Positions 41,434 through 50,869 of a stretch of DNA of 64,000 nt are shown piece after piece. This DNA is from Myxococcales bacterium (lineage in GTDB: Bacteria > Myxococcota > Polyangia > Nannocystales > Nannocystaceae): the NCBI GenBank assembly GCA_016793465.1, contig JAEUJW010000072.1:62001-126000 (forward strand). The letters are read 5' to 3'. The notes beneath the pieces were generated by a model. The model made no database searches, was not told the DNA's origin, and saw only the letters and a list, made by a program, of their open reading frames with translations. Position 1 is the first letter of the stretch; the number at the start of each line of letters is the position of its first letter. The position numbers and the translations under genes were made by a program.

Positions 41434-43077
41434 ATGCCCGCCTCGCCGACCAAAGGACCGCCAGGCCCGCCAAACTCCGGCCCGAAGGGCCGGGAGGTCA
41501 AGCGGGTCGCCAAGGCCGAGCCCTCCGAGCCGGCGTCCGAGGAGACGCAGGTCGTCGCGCGCCCGTCCGCCCGCATCAAGTTCGAGTCGCCCGAGGACCT
41601 CGTCGGCCACACCCTCAACAACCGCTACAAGATCCTCAGCCTGCTCGGCTCCGGCGGCATGGGCACCGTCTACCTCGCCGAGCACGTGCTCATCCACAAG
41701 CAGGTCGCAATCAAGGTGCTCTCGCCGAGCCACGCCAGGAAGCCCGACGAGGTCGAGCGCTTCCTGCGAGAGGCCCGCGCCGCCTCGCGGATCCGCCAGG
41801 AGAACGTGGTCGACATCACCGACTTCGGCTACACGAGCGGCGGCCTGGCGTTCCTCGTCATGGAGTACCTCGAGGGCGAGGACCTCGCGACCACCAGCCA
41901 GCGCGAGGGCGCCTTGCCGTGGCGCCGCGCCGTCCGCGTCACCCGGCAGATCTGCAGCGCGCTCGAGGCCGCCCACGCCCAGGGCGTGATCCACCGCGAC
42001 ATGAAGCCGGAGAACGTGTTCCGCATGCGCCGCGGCCACGACGCCGACTTTATTAAAGTCCTCGACTTCGGCATCGCCAAGATCATCGACGAGAACTTCG
42101 AGCCGTCGCTGCCCTCGTCGACCAACAGCGGCCTGCTCGGCACCCCCGAGTACGTCGCCCCCGAGCTCATCAGCGGCCTCCAGCCCGACGCCCGCGTCGA
42201 CATCTACGCCGTCGGCGTGATCCTCTACCGCCTGCTCACCGGCCGCGTCCCGTTCGCCGGCGAGAGCTTCATGGCGACGCTCACCAAGCACCTGATGGAG
42301 CCGCCGAAGCCCCCGCGTCAGGTCGCCCCCGACATGCACATCCCCGAGGACCTCGAGGCCGTGGTCCTGCGCGCGCTCAACAAGGAGCGCGACCAGCGGT
42401 TCCTCGAGATCCGCGACCTCACCCGCGCCCTCGAGACGGTCGAGCTCACCCACCCCGAGCAGCCCGCCCCCGCCGCCGCCAGCCCCGTCGCCGGCGAACC
42501 ACCGCGCCGCCGCGTCGGCCTCGCGCTCGCGCTCGCCGGCCTCGTCGTCCTGCTCGCCGGCTTCGGCGTGGTCTACAGCCTGTCCGGCGAGGCCCCGCCC
42601 GCCGGGCCCGCGACCGCGGCCGTGAGCCCGCCCGCGAACACCCCGCCGCAGCCGGCCCCCGTCAAGGCGCAGCCGCCCCCCGTCGCGCCGCCGTCCACGC
42701 CCGACCCCGCACCGCCCGACCCCGCCGTGCCCGACGACGAGGGCGGCGCCGTGCCGGACCCGCCCGAGCCCGGCAAGACCCCCCCGAGCAAGACCGACGC
42801 CCCGCGCCCGCTGCCCGACAAGCTCACGCAGATCGAGCTGCGCAGCAAGATGGACCGCGTCCAGGACAAGGTGCAGGCCGAGTGCGCCCGCTTCTCATTA
42901 AAAAAGATGTCGGTCGGCCTGAAGATCACCGTGCACGCCAGCGGCAAGGTCCAGGACGCCACCCCGACCGGCTCGCAGGCGGGCAGCCTCGCCGCCTGCG
43001 TCATCAAAGTCGTCAAGTCGGTGCGCTACCGTCCGGCCCAGCAGGGCTCCGGGTTCGAGTACACATTCCGCATGTGA
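41434..43077 (+). CDS. Ser/Thr protein kinase with TonB/AgmX-like C terminus
   Basis: A 547-residue transmembrane kinase. Residues about 65-320 form the kinase domain: GSGGMGTVYLAEH, VAIKVL (lysine), VIHRDMKPENVF and DFGIAK are intact, so it should be active. A transmembrane helix follows (LALALAGLVVLLAGFGVVYSL), then a Pro-rich linker. The last ~85 residues (FSLKKMSVGLKITVHASGKVQDATPTGS, then VIKVVKSVRYRP) resemble the TonB C-terminal fold found in myxobacterial gliding-type AgmX/PglI proteins. This suggests sensing or contact in the periplasm. An AT-rich island at 42048 encodes DFIKV in the kinase core. Confidence 0.85.
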   Translation: MPASPTKGPPGPPNSGPKGREVKRVAKAEPSEPASEETQVVARPSARIKFESPEDLVGHTLNNRYKILSLLGSGGMGTVYLAEHVLIHKQVAIKVLSPSHARKPDEVERFLREARAASRIRQENVVDITDFGYTSGGLAFLVMEYLEGEDLATTSQREGALPWRRAVRVTRQICSALEAAHAQGVIHRDMKPENVFRMRRGHDADFIKVLDFGIAKIIDENFEPSLPSSTNSGLLGTPEYVAPELISGLQPDARVDIYAVGVILYRLLTGRVPFAGESFMATLTKHLMEPPKPPRQVAPDMHIPEDLEAVVLRALNKERDQRFLEIRDLTRALETVELTHPEQPAPAAASPVAGEPPRRRVGLALALAGLVVLLAGFGVVYSLSGEAPPAGPATAAVSPPANTPPQPAPVKAQPPPVAPPSTPDPAPPDPAVPDDEGGAVPDPPEPGKTPPSKTDAPRPLPDKLTQIELRSKMDRVQDKVQAECARFSLKKMSVGLKITVHASGKVQDATPTGSQAGSLAACVIKVVKSVRYRPAQQGSGFEYTFRM

Positions 43078-43097
43078 CCTCGTATCCTCGCGTCCGC

Positions 43098-43868
43098 ATG
43101 AAGCTGTCCGGACGCCGCGCCCTCATCACCGGAGCGACCAGCGGCATCGGCCGCGCGATCGCCCTGCGCTTCGCCCGCGAGGGCGCCCACGTCGCGCTGA
43201 CCGGCCGCCGCCGCGAACGCCTGGCCGAGGTCGCCGCCGAGGCCCGCGCCGCCGGCGTGACCGCCGTCGAGGTCGTCGCCGACCACACGGCCCCCGAGGA
43301 CAACGCCCGCACCGTCGACGCCGCGCTCGCCGGCCTCGGCGGCCTCGACATCCTCGTCAACGCCGCCGGCATCCTCGGCAACGACTCGATCCTCGAGCCC
43401 AAGCCCGACCTGTGGCGAAGGATCCTCGACACCAACCTGGGGGCCGTCTACGACCTGACCCATCGGACAGCCCCGCACATCGTCCATAGCGGCCCCGGCG
43501 GCTCCATCTTAAACATCTCGAGCATGGCCGGCATCCGCGCCTACGCCCAGGTGTTGGCCTACTGCGTCAGCAAGTCGGCCCTCAACACCTTCACCCAGTG
43601 CCTCGCCCTCGAGCTCGCGCCCCACGGCGTGCGCGTCAACGCCATCAACCCCGGCGTCGTCGTCAGCGAGCTGCACACCGCCGGCGGCGCCGTGGCCGAC
43701 TACGCCGCCTTCCTCGAGCGCGCGCGCACCACCCACCCGCTCGGCCGCCCCGGCCAGCCCGAGGAGATCGCCGCCCTCGCCCTGTTCCTCGTCGGCGAGG
43801 AGTCGGGCTGGATCACCGGCGGCCTGCACATCGCCGACGGCGGCCGCTCGCTCACCTCGCTGCGCTGA
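43098..43868 (+). CDS. Short-chain dehydrogenase/reductase
   Basis: A 256-residue classical SDR. The NAD(P) motif TGATSGIG is at residues about 11-18, NAAG at 87-90, the catalytic Ser in ISSMAG, and YCVSK with the Tyr-x3-Lys pair. The final ADGGRS segment is typical. The Arg in TGRRRERL suggests NADP use. The ATG at 43098 lies 20 bases beyond the kinase stop. The substrate is not predictable. A hairpin copy at 43453 encodes DLTHRTAP. Confidence 0.88.
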   Translation: MKLSGRRALITGATSGIGRAIALRFAREGAHVALTGRRRERLAEVAAEARAAGVTAVEVVADHTAPEDNARTVDAALAGLGGLDILVNAAGILGNDSILEPKPDLWRRILDTNLGAVYDLTHRTAPHIVHSGPGGSILNISSMAGIRAYAQVLAYCVSKSALNTFTQCLALELAPHGVRVNAINPGVVVSELHTAGGAVADYAAFLERARTTHPLGRPGQPEEIAALALFLVGEESGWITGGLHIADGGRSLTSLR

Positions 43869-43870
43869 CC

Positions 43871-44407
43871 TCAGATCCGCTTGCCCTCGGCGGCCCGCTT
43901 CAACCCGGTGAGCCCGACCTCGAAGTCGGTCCCGACGGCCCGCTCGATCCACGGCCCCATCAGGCGCACCAGCGGGTTCAAGCCGAGCTCGCCCTCGGTG
44001 CTCCACGTGACGATGACTCCGTCGCGCGCCGGCTCGAGGGCGATCTGCCCGTGCGACACGAAGCCGTCCTGCTCGAGCTCGAGGTCGTAGCGGACCCTCC
44101 GCCCCGGCACGCTCTCCGCGATCGTCAGGTTGCCCTCGCCGACCTCGTCGCCGACCCACGCCATCTCCGCCCCCGCGCCCGCCGTCTTGCCGCCCTTGAA
44201 CGTCCGCGTCATCGACGGGTCGGCCGACGTGTTCCACGACGTCCACTCCGGCCAGCGCTCGAGGTCGTCGATCAGCGGGAACACCACCGCCGCCGGCGCT
44301 GCGATCACGGCCGTGCGTTCGACCCGCCACGTCGTCGGCATCGTCAGCCCCACCACCGCCGCCACGGCGAGCAGCACCAGCAGCCCGATCAACAGCTTTC
44401 GCAGCAC
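43871..44407 (-). CDS. SRPBCC-family protein with N-terminal anchor
   Basis: A 178-residue protein. An N-terminal transmembrane helix (LLIGLLVLLAVAAVVGL) precedes a START/SRPBCC domain: VERTAVIAAPAAVVFPLIDDLERWPEWTSW is the classic polyketide cyclase-like beginning, and the end has ERAVGTDFEVGLTGLK. The family binds hydrophobic ligands in a helix-grip fold. It is convergent with the SDR gene (two bases between the stops), with no terminator visible. Confidence 0.82.
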   Translation of the reverse strand: MLRKLLIGLLVLLAVAAVVGLTMPTTWRVERTAVIAAPAAVVFPLIDDLERWPEWTSWNTSADPSMTRTFKGGKTAGAGAEMAWVGDEVGEGNLTIAESVPGRRVRYDLELEQDGFVSHGQIALEPARDGVIVTWSTEGELGLNPLVRLMGPWIERAVGTDFEVGLTGLKRAAEGKRI

Positions 44408-44489
44408 GCGCGGACGCTACGCCGACTCCCGCGGAGAGACAAGCGCGGCCTTGCGAACCGCCCGCTCCCCCCGGTAGCCTGCGACGTCC

Positions 44490-47400
44490 ATGCGACGGCT
44501 CCTCGCCAGCGCCGCGGGCCTCGGCGCCCTCGCCCTGAGCCTCGTCCCCCTCGACGCGAACGCCGTACCGCTGGGCCACTGGGAGCTCGTCCGCCACCAG
44601 GTCCCGTCCGCGATGCCCGTCGGCGGCCAGGTCGCCGTGCCGGTCCGCATCCGCAACCGCAGCGGCCTCGTGTGGTCCGAGACGACCCGCGACCGCCTCG
44701 CCTACCACTGGCTGGCCGCCGACGGGACCATGGTCCACCGCGACGGCGACCGCACCCACCTGCCCGCCGCCCTCGACCCCGGCGAGGCCGTCGACCTCGT
44801 GCTGCAGGTCCGGGCCCCGCCCGAGCCCGGGCGCTACTTCCTGCAGATCGAGCCGGTCCGCGAGAACCGCCGCTGGTGGGGCATGCCCTACCTCGGCCGC
44901 GACCTGCTGATCCCCGTCGAGGTCACCGGCGGCGACCTGGCCTGGTCGCTGGTCCGCGCCGACCCCATACCGCCGCTCGCCGCCGGCGCCCGCACCACCG
45001 TCGCCGTGCAGCTGCGCAACACCGGTGACACCACCTGGTCGACCGGCTCCGGCGACCGCCTCAGCCACCACTTCATCGACGCCGACGGCCGCCGCAGCGA
45101 GGGCGCCCGCACCCGCCTGCCCGGCCCCGTCGCCCCCGGCGCCACCGTCGACCTCGCCGCCGAGATCCTCGCCCCCGCCGAACCCGGCCGCTACACCCTG
45201 GTGTGGGAGCCCGTCCGCGAGCACGTCCGCTGGTACGGCCCGCCCCGCGACCCGTCCGCCGCACGAGCCACCACGCCACCGGTCGCCCCTGCGACCGACC
45301 CGCCCTCGCCCGCCCCGAGCACACCACCCGTCGCACCTGCGACCGACCCGCCCTCAACCGCCCCGAGCACACCACCCGTCGCACCTGCGACCGACCCGCT
45401 CTCACCCGCCCCGAGCACCGCCCCGGACCCGACCTCCCCGCCCGTCGCGCCCTCCGCCGAGTTCCCCCTGATCGTCACGCCCGGCGCCGGCCAGCGCATC
45501 ACCGTCGACGTCCCGCCGCTCGAGGTCCACGCCCGCACGTTCACCGACGTCGACCTGATCGTGCGCAACGCCGGCGACGCGCTGCCCGAGGATCACGGCC
45601 TCGCGCTCAGCTACCACTGGCGCGCCCCCGACGGCGCCACGCTCGAGCACGACGGCCTGCGCACCCCGCTGCCCGCGCTCGCGGCCGGCGAAGAAACGAT
45701 CCTCACCGCCGCAGTCCGCGGCCCCGACGGCCCCGGCGAGTCCGTGCTCGAGTGGGCCCTCGTGCGCGAGCACGTCGGCTGGTACCCGCTCGCCGAGCCC
45801 GCCGACACCCCCGTCGCCGTGCTCGAGCCCCTGCTCGCCTGGTCGCTCGACGCCGCCGAGTGGCCGTGGACCCTCCCGGTCGCCCGCGCCGACACCCTGC
45901 GAATCCGCCTGCGCAACACCGGCCTCGAGACCCTGTCCCCCGAGACAGGTGACCGCATCGGCTACCGCTGGCGCGACGCCGACGACCGCCGCCTCGCCGA
46001 CGAGGGCATCCGCACCCCGCTCCCGCGCCCGCTCGCCCCCGGCCGCTCGCTCGCCCTCGACGTCCGCGTCGCCGGCCCCGAGCGCCCCGGCCGCTACACC
46101 CTCGAGCTCGGCCTCGTGCGCGAGCACGTCGCCTGGGTCCCGCCCCCGAAGGACGGCCGCCCCACGTCCGCGACGATCCAGGTCGTCCGCCGCTCCGCCC
46201 GCCACAACCTCGCCCTCCTCTTCGCCGCCCTCGTCGCCCTCGCCGCGGCCCGCCGCCGCAAGCTCTCACCCCTCGCCCTCCGCTGCGGCCCCGCCCTCTT
46301 CACCTGGGCGGCCACCTTCACCCAGACCCTCGCCTTCTCCGACCTCTCCGGCACGCCGCTGTGGGCCGGCGGCGTCGCCGTGTCCGCCTCCGTCGCCGCC
46401 CTGCCCGCCCTGCTCGTCCTGCTGTGCCCGCCGCTGCTCGGCCGCGTCGTCGCCCTCCTCATCGTCACGCTGACCGCCGCCCTCCTGCTCGCCGACCTGC
46501 TGTACATGCAGATGCTCGGCAGCATCGTGCCGCTCCAGGCCCTGCGCGGCGGCCACCAGGTCGGCGACATCGGCGCGAGCATCCGCGCCATGCTGACCCC
46601 CGACCACGCCTGGCTGCTGGTCGCCCCGCTCGCCGCCCTGCTGCTCGCCGTCGCCTGGCCCTCGCGACATGTCCCGAAGACCAGCACGCGCCCGGCCCTC
46701 GCGACCCTGCTGGTCGCCCTCACCCCCGCGGCCTTCCTGCTCGCCCTGGCCATGGCCGGCCCGCTCGGCACCCGCGTGTTCTCCGAGCAGCACAACGTCG
46801 GCCGCTTCGGCGTGGTCGGGGCCCACCTGTTCGACGGCCTGCGCACCGCCCGCGACCGCCTCTCGCGCCCGTCGCTCTCGCCCGAGCAGCGCGCCGAGGT
46901 GTTCGCGTGGTTCGCCGCGCGCCCGCCACCGCCGAGCGACGCCGAGGCCGCCCGCGCCCGCGGCATGAACCTCCTGCTGATCCAGGCCGAGGCCATGCAG
47001 GGCTGGGTGCTCGGCGCCCGCGTCGGCGAGCAGGAGGTCACGCCCTTCCTCAACCGCCTCGCCCCCGGGTCGCTCACGTACACCCAGCTGTTCGACGAGA
47101 CCGCCCAGGGCATGACCTCCGACGCCGAGTACGCGGTCCTCAACTCCCAGCTCCCGCTCGGCCAGGGCGCCGTCGCCTTCCTCCGCGCCGACAACAATTT
47201 CTCCACCCTCGCCCACGCCCTGCGCGACGCCGGCTACGCCACCCTCTCGGCCCACCCGTTCAAGAAGGGCTTCTGGAACCGCGCCGTCGTCCACCCGCGC
47301 TACGGCTTCGACCGCTCGCTGTTCGCCGAGGACCTCGGCCCCGGACCGACCGTCGGCTGGGGCCTGTCCGACACCGCGTTCTTCGACCGCATGCTGCCCG

Positions 47401-48146
47401 AGCTCGCCGCGCTGCCGCAGCCGTGGTTCACGTTCCTCGTCACCCTCAGCCTGCACCACCCCTACGACCACTTCCCCGACGCGCTAAAAACCCTCGAGCT
47501 CGGCCCGCTCGAGCACACCGCCCTCGGCAACTACCTCCACGGCATGCGCTACCTCGACGCCTCGCTGGCCCGCCTGTTCGCCGAGCTCGCGGCCAGGGGC
47601 CTGCTCGATCGCACCGTCGTCGCGATCTACGGCGACCACGACAGCCGCCTGCCGCACGACGCCGAGCTGCTGCGGCTCGCCGGCGTCGCGGAAACGCCCG
47701 CGGCCTCGCCCGCGCTCGCGCTGCAGCTCGACCGCATCGCCGCGATCGTCACCTTGCCCGGAGGACAGGTGCACGGCGAGGTCGCGGCCGCCGGCGGACA
47801 CGTCGACCTCGCCCCGACCTTGCTCCACTACCTCGGCGTCGCCCCGCCCCGCGGCTTCGTCGGCCGCCCGCTGCTGCCGGCCGTCGCCGACGACGGCTTC
47901 GCGGTGTTCTCCGACGGCTCGGCGATCGGCACCGGGCGCGTGTTTGCGGCCGCGACTCGCGCTCTCGGCCCCGGCGCGCACGGTCCGAGCGAGATCTCGC
48001 ACGACGGCGCCTGTTTCGAGCATCCGAGCGGACGCCGCCTCGACCGCCGCGCCTGCACGGACCTGTCCCAACGAGCACACGCGTTGCTTCTAATCTCGCG
48101 AACCGTCACGGATCACGACCTCGCGCGTCCGCTCGCCCGCCCGTGA
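44490..48146 (+). CDS. Four Ig-like domains fused to LtaS-type phosphoglycerol transferase
   Basis: A 1218-residue protein. A signal peptide (SAAGLGALALSLVPLDANA) is followed by four related Ig-like modules (about residues 30-140, 145-260, 325-440, 445-560), each with LVREHVxW-like endings, as in NBR1-type Ig domains. A TPPVAPATDP repeat separates modules two and three. About five transmembrane helices (570-745) lead to a sulfatase/LtaS fold. The nucleophile is T876 in QGMTSDAEYAVLNSQLP, with metal ligands in IQAEAMQ and GDHDSR (from 1048). Such enzymes transfer phosphoglycerol to lipid or glucan; the acceptor is unknown. The Ig array is unusual for this class. Confidence 0.8.
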   Translation: MRRLLASAAGLGALALSLVPLDANAVPLGHWELVRHQVPSAMPVGGQVAVPVRIRNRSGLVWSETTRDRLAYHWLAADGTMVHRDGDRTHLPAALDPGEAVDLVLQVRAPPEPGRYFLQIEPVRENRRWWGMPYLGRDLLIPVEVTGGDLAWSLVRADPIPPLAAGARTTVAVQLRNTGDTTWSTGSGDRLSHHFIDADGRRSEGARTRLPGPVAPGATVDLAAEILAPAEPGRYTLVWEPVREHVRWYGPPRDPSAARATTPPVAPATDPPSPAPSTPPVAPATDPPSTAPSTPPVAPATDPLSPAPSTAPDPTSPPVAPSAEFPLIVTPGAGQRITVDVPPLEVHARTFTDVDLIVRNAGDALPEDHGLALSYHWRAPDGATLEHDGLRTPLPALAAGEETILTAAVRGPDGPGESVLEWALVREHVGWYPLAEPADTPVAVLEPLLAWSLDAAEWPWTLPVARADTLRIRLRNTGLETLSPETGDRIGYRWRDADDRRLADEGIRTPLPRPLAPGRSLALDVRVAGPERPGRYTLELGLVREHVAWVPPPKDGRPTSATIQVVRRSARHNLALLFAALVALAAARRRKLSPLALRCGPALFTWAATFTQTLAFSDLSGTPLWAGGVAVSASVAALPALLVLLCPPLLGRVVALLIVTLTAALLLADLLYMQMLGSIVPLQALRGGHQVGDIGASIRAMLTPDHAWLLVAPLAALLLAVAWPSRHVPKTSTRPALATLLVALTPAAFLLALAMAGPLGTRVFSEQHNVGRFGVVGAHLFDGLRTARDRLSRPSLSPEQRAEVFAWFAARPPPPSDAEAARARGMNLLLIQAEAMQGWVLGARVGEQEVTPFLNRLAPGSLTYTQLFDETAQGMTSDAEYAVLNSQLPLGQGAVAFLRADNNFSTLAHALRDAGYATLSAHPFKKGFWNRAVVHPRYGFDRSLFAEDLGPGPTVGWGLSDTAFFDRMLPELAALPQPWFTFLVTLSLHHPYDHFPDALKTLELGPLEHTALGNYLHGMRYLDASLARLFAELAARGLLDRTVVAIYGDHDSRLPHDAELLRLAGVAETPAASPALALQLDRIAAIVTLPGGQVHGEVAAAGGHVDLAPTLLHYLGVAPPRGFVGRPLLPAVADDGFAVFSDGSAIGTGRVFAAATRALGPGAHGPSEISHDGACFEHPSGRRLDRRACTDLSQRAHALLLISRTVTDHDLARPLARP

Positions 48147-48236
48147 CGCCCCGCATAACGCGGTTATCGGCCGACCTGCTCGCTCGCGGGCGCGGTGTTG
48201 ACGCCACTGGAAGCTGCTACCTTGTTGCCTCTGACG

Positions 48237-49901
48237 ATGGCCGAGGCGGCAAAACCCCCGGCGGTGGAGCCCGAACGCCGCCCCAACTTCGACTTCAAGG
48301 ATGTCGACTTCGAGGTCAACGACGAGATCCCCGAAGGCACGATCCTCGTCGGTCGCTACCGCGTGCTCCACCTGCTCGGCGGCGGCGGCATGGGCACCGT
48401 CTACCTCGCCGAGCACCTGACCGTCGGCCGCAAGGTCGCGATCAAGGTCCTCAACGGCGAGTGGTCCGGCCACAGCTTCGTGGCCCGCCGCTTCCGCGCC
48501 GAGGCCCGCACCGCCAGCGCGATCGGCCACCCCGGCATCGTCGAGGTGTTCGACGCCGGCGAGCTGCCCGACAAGCGCCTGTTCCTGGTGATGGAGCACC
48601 TCGACGGCCACGACGTCGCCCAGGAGCTGGCCGAGTGCGGCACCATCGCCCCGGCCCGCGCCTGCGAGATCCTCCGCCAGGTCGCGCTCGGCCTCGGTGC
48701 GGCCCACGCCGCCAACATCATCCACCGCGATCTGAAGCCCGGCAACATCATGATCGCCAACGTGCAGGGCGAGGAGATCGTCAAGATCCTCGACTTCGGC
48801 ATCGCCTGCAACCTCGCGGTCAGCCAGCGCGACGGCCAGCGCCTGACGCTGCCCGGCTCGGTGATGGGCACGCCCGAGTACATGTCGCCCGAGCAGTCGA
48901 CAGGCGGCGAGCCGACCCCGCGCTTCGACCTCTACGCCCTCGGAGCGATCGCCTACGAGATGCTGACCGGCGACCCGCCGATGCTCGCCGACCACTCGTT
49001 CGAGCTGCTGGCCCGCAAGCGCCGCGAGCCCTCGCCCTCGCTCGCGACGCGAGCACCCGACCTCCCCGCCGAGCTCGTGCGCCTGGTCGACGACTGCCTC
49101 GAGATCCAACCCTCGCGCCGCCCGGTCGACGCCGCCGAGTTCATCACCCGCCTCGACTCGTTCATCGACCAGCTCTCCGACGAGCCGGTCCCCTACGTCC
49201 CGCTCCCTCCGCACCAGGTCGACGCCCCCGACCCCGACGCCCCCGACCCCGCCTCGCGCTCGTCGTCCAACCCGCGCCCGGTCACACCGGTCACCAGCAG
49301 CCAGCGCGGCGCCCTGACCCCGCCGACGGTGGCGCGCCGCGCATGGATCCCGCTGATCCTCAGCCTCGCCGCCATCGGCCTCGGCGCCTACCTGCTGCTG
49401 TCGATCTTCGACCTGTCCGATCAGCCACCTGCAGAGGCCGCCGAGAGCGTGCCGTCGCAGTCCGCCGCGCTCACCCCGGACCCCACGCCCGCGCCGCCGC
49501 AAAAAAAACTCGGCGTCGTCGATCCTCCGCCGCCGCTCCCCGACCCGGACCCCATCCCGGTCGAGCCCGACACTCCACCGACCAAGGTCGAGACCCCCGG
49601 CAAAAAACCACCTGAAACCAAGGTCGGGGTCACAAAGCCCCATTCGAAGGACTACCTCACGCCGGACTGCGAGCGCACCCGCTCCCGCGCCGACGAAGCC
49701 CGCAGAACCCAGGCCTGGTCGCGTCTGCGCGACCTATCTCGCAAGGCGAATTGCTGGCAAAACGAAGGCGACGCGCGCAAGCTCCAGACCAAGGCCGCCA
49801 TGGAGCTGAGAGACTTCAGCGGCTGCATCTCGTCCGGTAAGGGACTCAAAGACGAAGAGGTAGTGCAGTGGCTCAAGCTCTGTCGACAGCGCGCCGGATG
49901 A
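48237..49901 (+). CDS. Ser/Thr protein kinase with periplasmic extension
   Basis: A 554-residue kinase from ATG 48237 (MAEAAKPP); a GTG lies 14 codons upstream. The kinase domain (about 40-310) has GGGGMGTVYLAEH, VAIKVLNG, IIHRDLKPGNIM, DFGIACN and GTPEYMSPEQ. A transmembrane helix (WIPLILSLAAIGLGAYLLLSI) is followed by a Pro/Asp/Lys linker and a short helical domain with CERTRSRADEARRTQAWSRL and paired cysteines. The last codon overlaps the next gene by four bases (ATGA), so the kinase is coupled to the two-helix membrane protein and the Cys-rich lipoproteins behind it. Confidence 0.87.
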   Translation: MAEAAKPPAVEPERRPNFDFKDVDFEVNDEIPEGTILVGRYRVLHLLGGGGMGTVYLAEHLTVGRKVAIKVLNGEWSGHSFVARRFRAEARTASAIGHPGIVEVFDAGELPDKRLFLVMEHLDGHDVAQELAECGTIAPARACEILRQVALGLGAAHAANIIHRDLKPGNIMIANVQGEEIVKILDFGIACNLAVSQRDGQRLTLPGSVMGTPEYMSPEQSTGGEPTPRFDLYALGAIAYEMLTGDPPMLADHSFELLARKRREPSPSLATRAPDLPAELVRLVDDCLEIQPSRRPVDAAEFITRLDSFIDQLSDEPVPYVPLPPHQVDAPDPDAPDPASRSSSNPRPVTPVTSSQRGALTPPTVARRAWIPLILSLAAIGLGAYLLLSIFDLSDQPPAEAAESVPSQSAALTPDPTPAPPQKKLGVVDPPPPLPDPDPIPVEPDTPPTKVETPGKKPPETKVGVTKPHSKDYLTPDCERTRSRADEARRTQAWSRLRDLSRKANCWQNEGDARKLQTKAAMELRDFSGCISSGKGLKDEEVVQWLKLCRQRAG

Positions 49902-50869
49902 ACTCGACGTCGATACAACCAGGACGTCGAGGCCGCGCGACCGCAGGGTGGGTCGCCGCGTGCTACCTGCTCGCCGGCACCGCCAGCGCCGCCCCCTCGC
50001 CGACCACGACCACCCCGTCCCCCGCCGACCCGTCGACGCCCCCGGGCCCGACCCCCATCGGCCAGACCGACCCGGTCGACGACCCCAAGCCCGAGGACCC
50101 GGTCACCCCGGTCCCGCAGCCCGCCGCCGCCACGCGCCCGCCCGACGACAGCGACCTGTCCGAGGCCGACACCCTGGTGGTCCGCGCCGGCCTCGAGATC
50201 GACACCGCCGAGGCCGGCCCCTCGGGCCCGGTGATCGTGTCGCGCATGGAGGAGCTCGGCAACCTCGAGCTGCGCCGCGCGGAGATCCTGCCCAGCCGCC
50301 TCGGCAACGACCCGGTGATCCGCATCCGCGTGTCGCTGCAGCCCGGCGCCTCCGACGTGTTCCTCATCAAGTCGGACGTGGCGATCCGCGGCGAGCCGCT
50401 CGAGGGCTCGACCCGCGAGGTGTCGTGCTCGCTGTGCACCGAGGGTGAGGTCGTCGAGCGCACCCGCGGGGAGATCGTTCGCCTCGTCCCGTTCGTCCGC
50501 TCCCGCTTCCGCCCGGTCGAGAAGAAGGACCCCGAGCCCCCGAAGACCGTCGCCCCGGTCGACACCGGCCCGAAGCCCCTCACCAACCTCGGCAAGGCCG
50601 GCATCGGCCTGCTCGCCGGCGGCGCCGTCGCCCTCGGCGCCGGCATCGGCCTCGCCGTCGCCAAACCCCGCACCGACCCCGACGACCCCACCCGCGAGAT
50701 CGACACCCACCCCGCAGGCTACGGCGTGCTCGCCGTCGGCGCCGCCGCCGTCATCACCGGCGCGATCCTCCTCGGACTCGACCGCCGCAAGGCCAACTCG
50801 CGCTCCGTCCAGGTCACCCCCACCGCCGGCCCCACCTCCGCCGGCCTGCTCCTGTTCGGCCGCTTCTGA
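49898..50869 (+). CDS. Two-helix envelope protein coupled to the kinase
   Basis: A 323-residue protein whose ATG overlaps the kinase stop (ATGA) and whose own TGA overlaps the next ATG (TGATG). It has a signal peptide (TAGWVAACYLLAGTASA), a Pro/Thr/Asp linker, a strand domain with LTVVRAGLEID-like sequence and two cysteines (VSCSLCTEG), then two C-terminal transmembrane helices (GKAGIGLLAGGAVALGAGIGLAV and GYGVLAVGAAAVITGAILLG). The layout matches the protein at 40377, which is also next to a kinase. Function unknown. Confidence 0.7.
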   Translation: MNSTSIQPGRRGRATAGWVAACYLLAGTASAAPSPTTTTPSPADPSTPPGPTPIGQTDPVDDPKPEDPVTPVPQPAAATRPPDDSDLSEADTLVVRAGLEIDTAEAGPSGPVIVSRMEELGNLELRRAEILPSRLGNDPVIRIRVSLQPGASDVFLIKSDVAIRGEPLEGSTREVSCSLCTEGEVVERTRGEIVRLVPFVRSRFRPVEKKDPEPPKTVAPVDTGPKPLTNLGKAGIGLLAGGAVALGAGIGLAVAKPRTDPDDPTREIDTHPAGYGVLAVGAAAVITGAILLGLDRRKANSRSVQVTPTAGPTSAGLLLFGRF

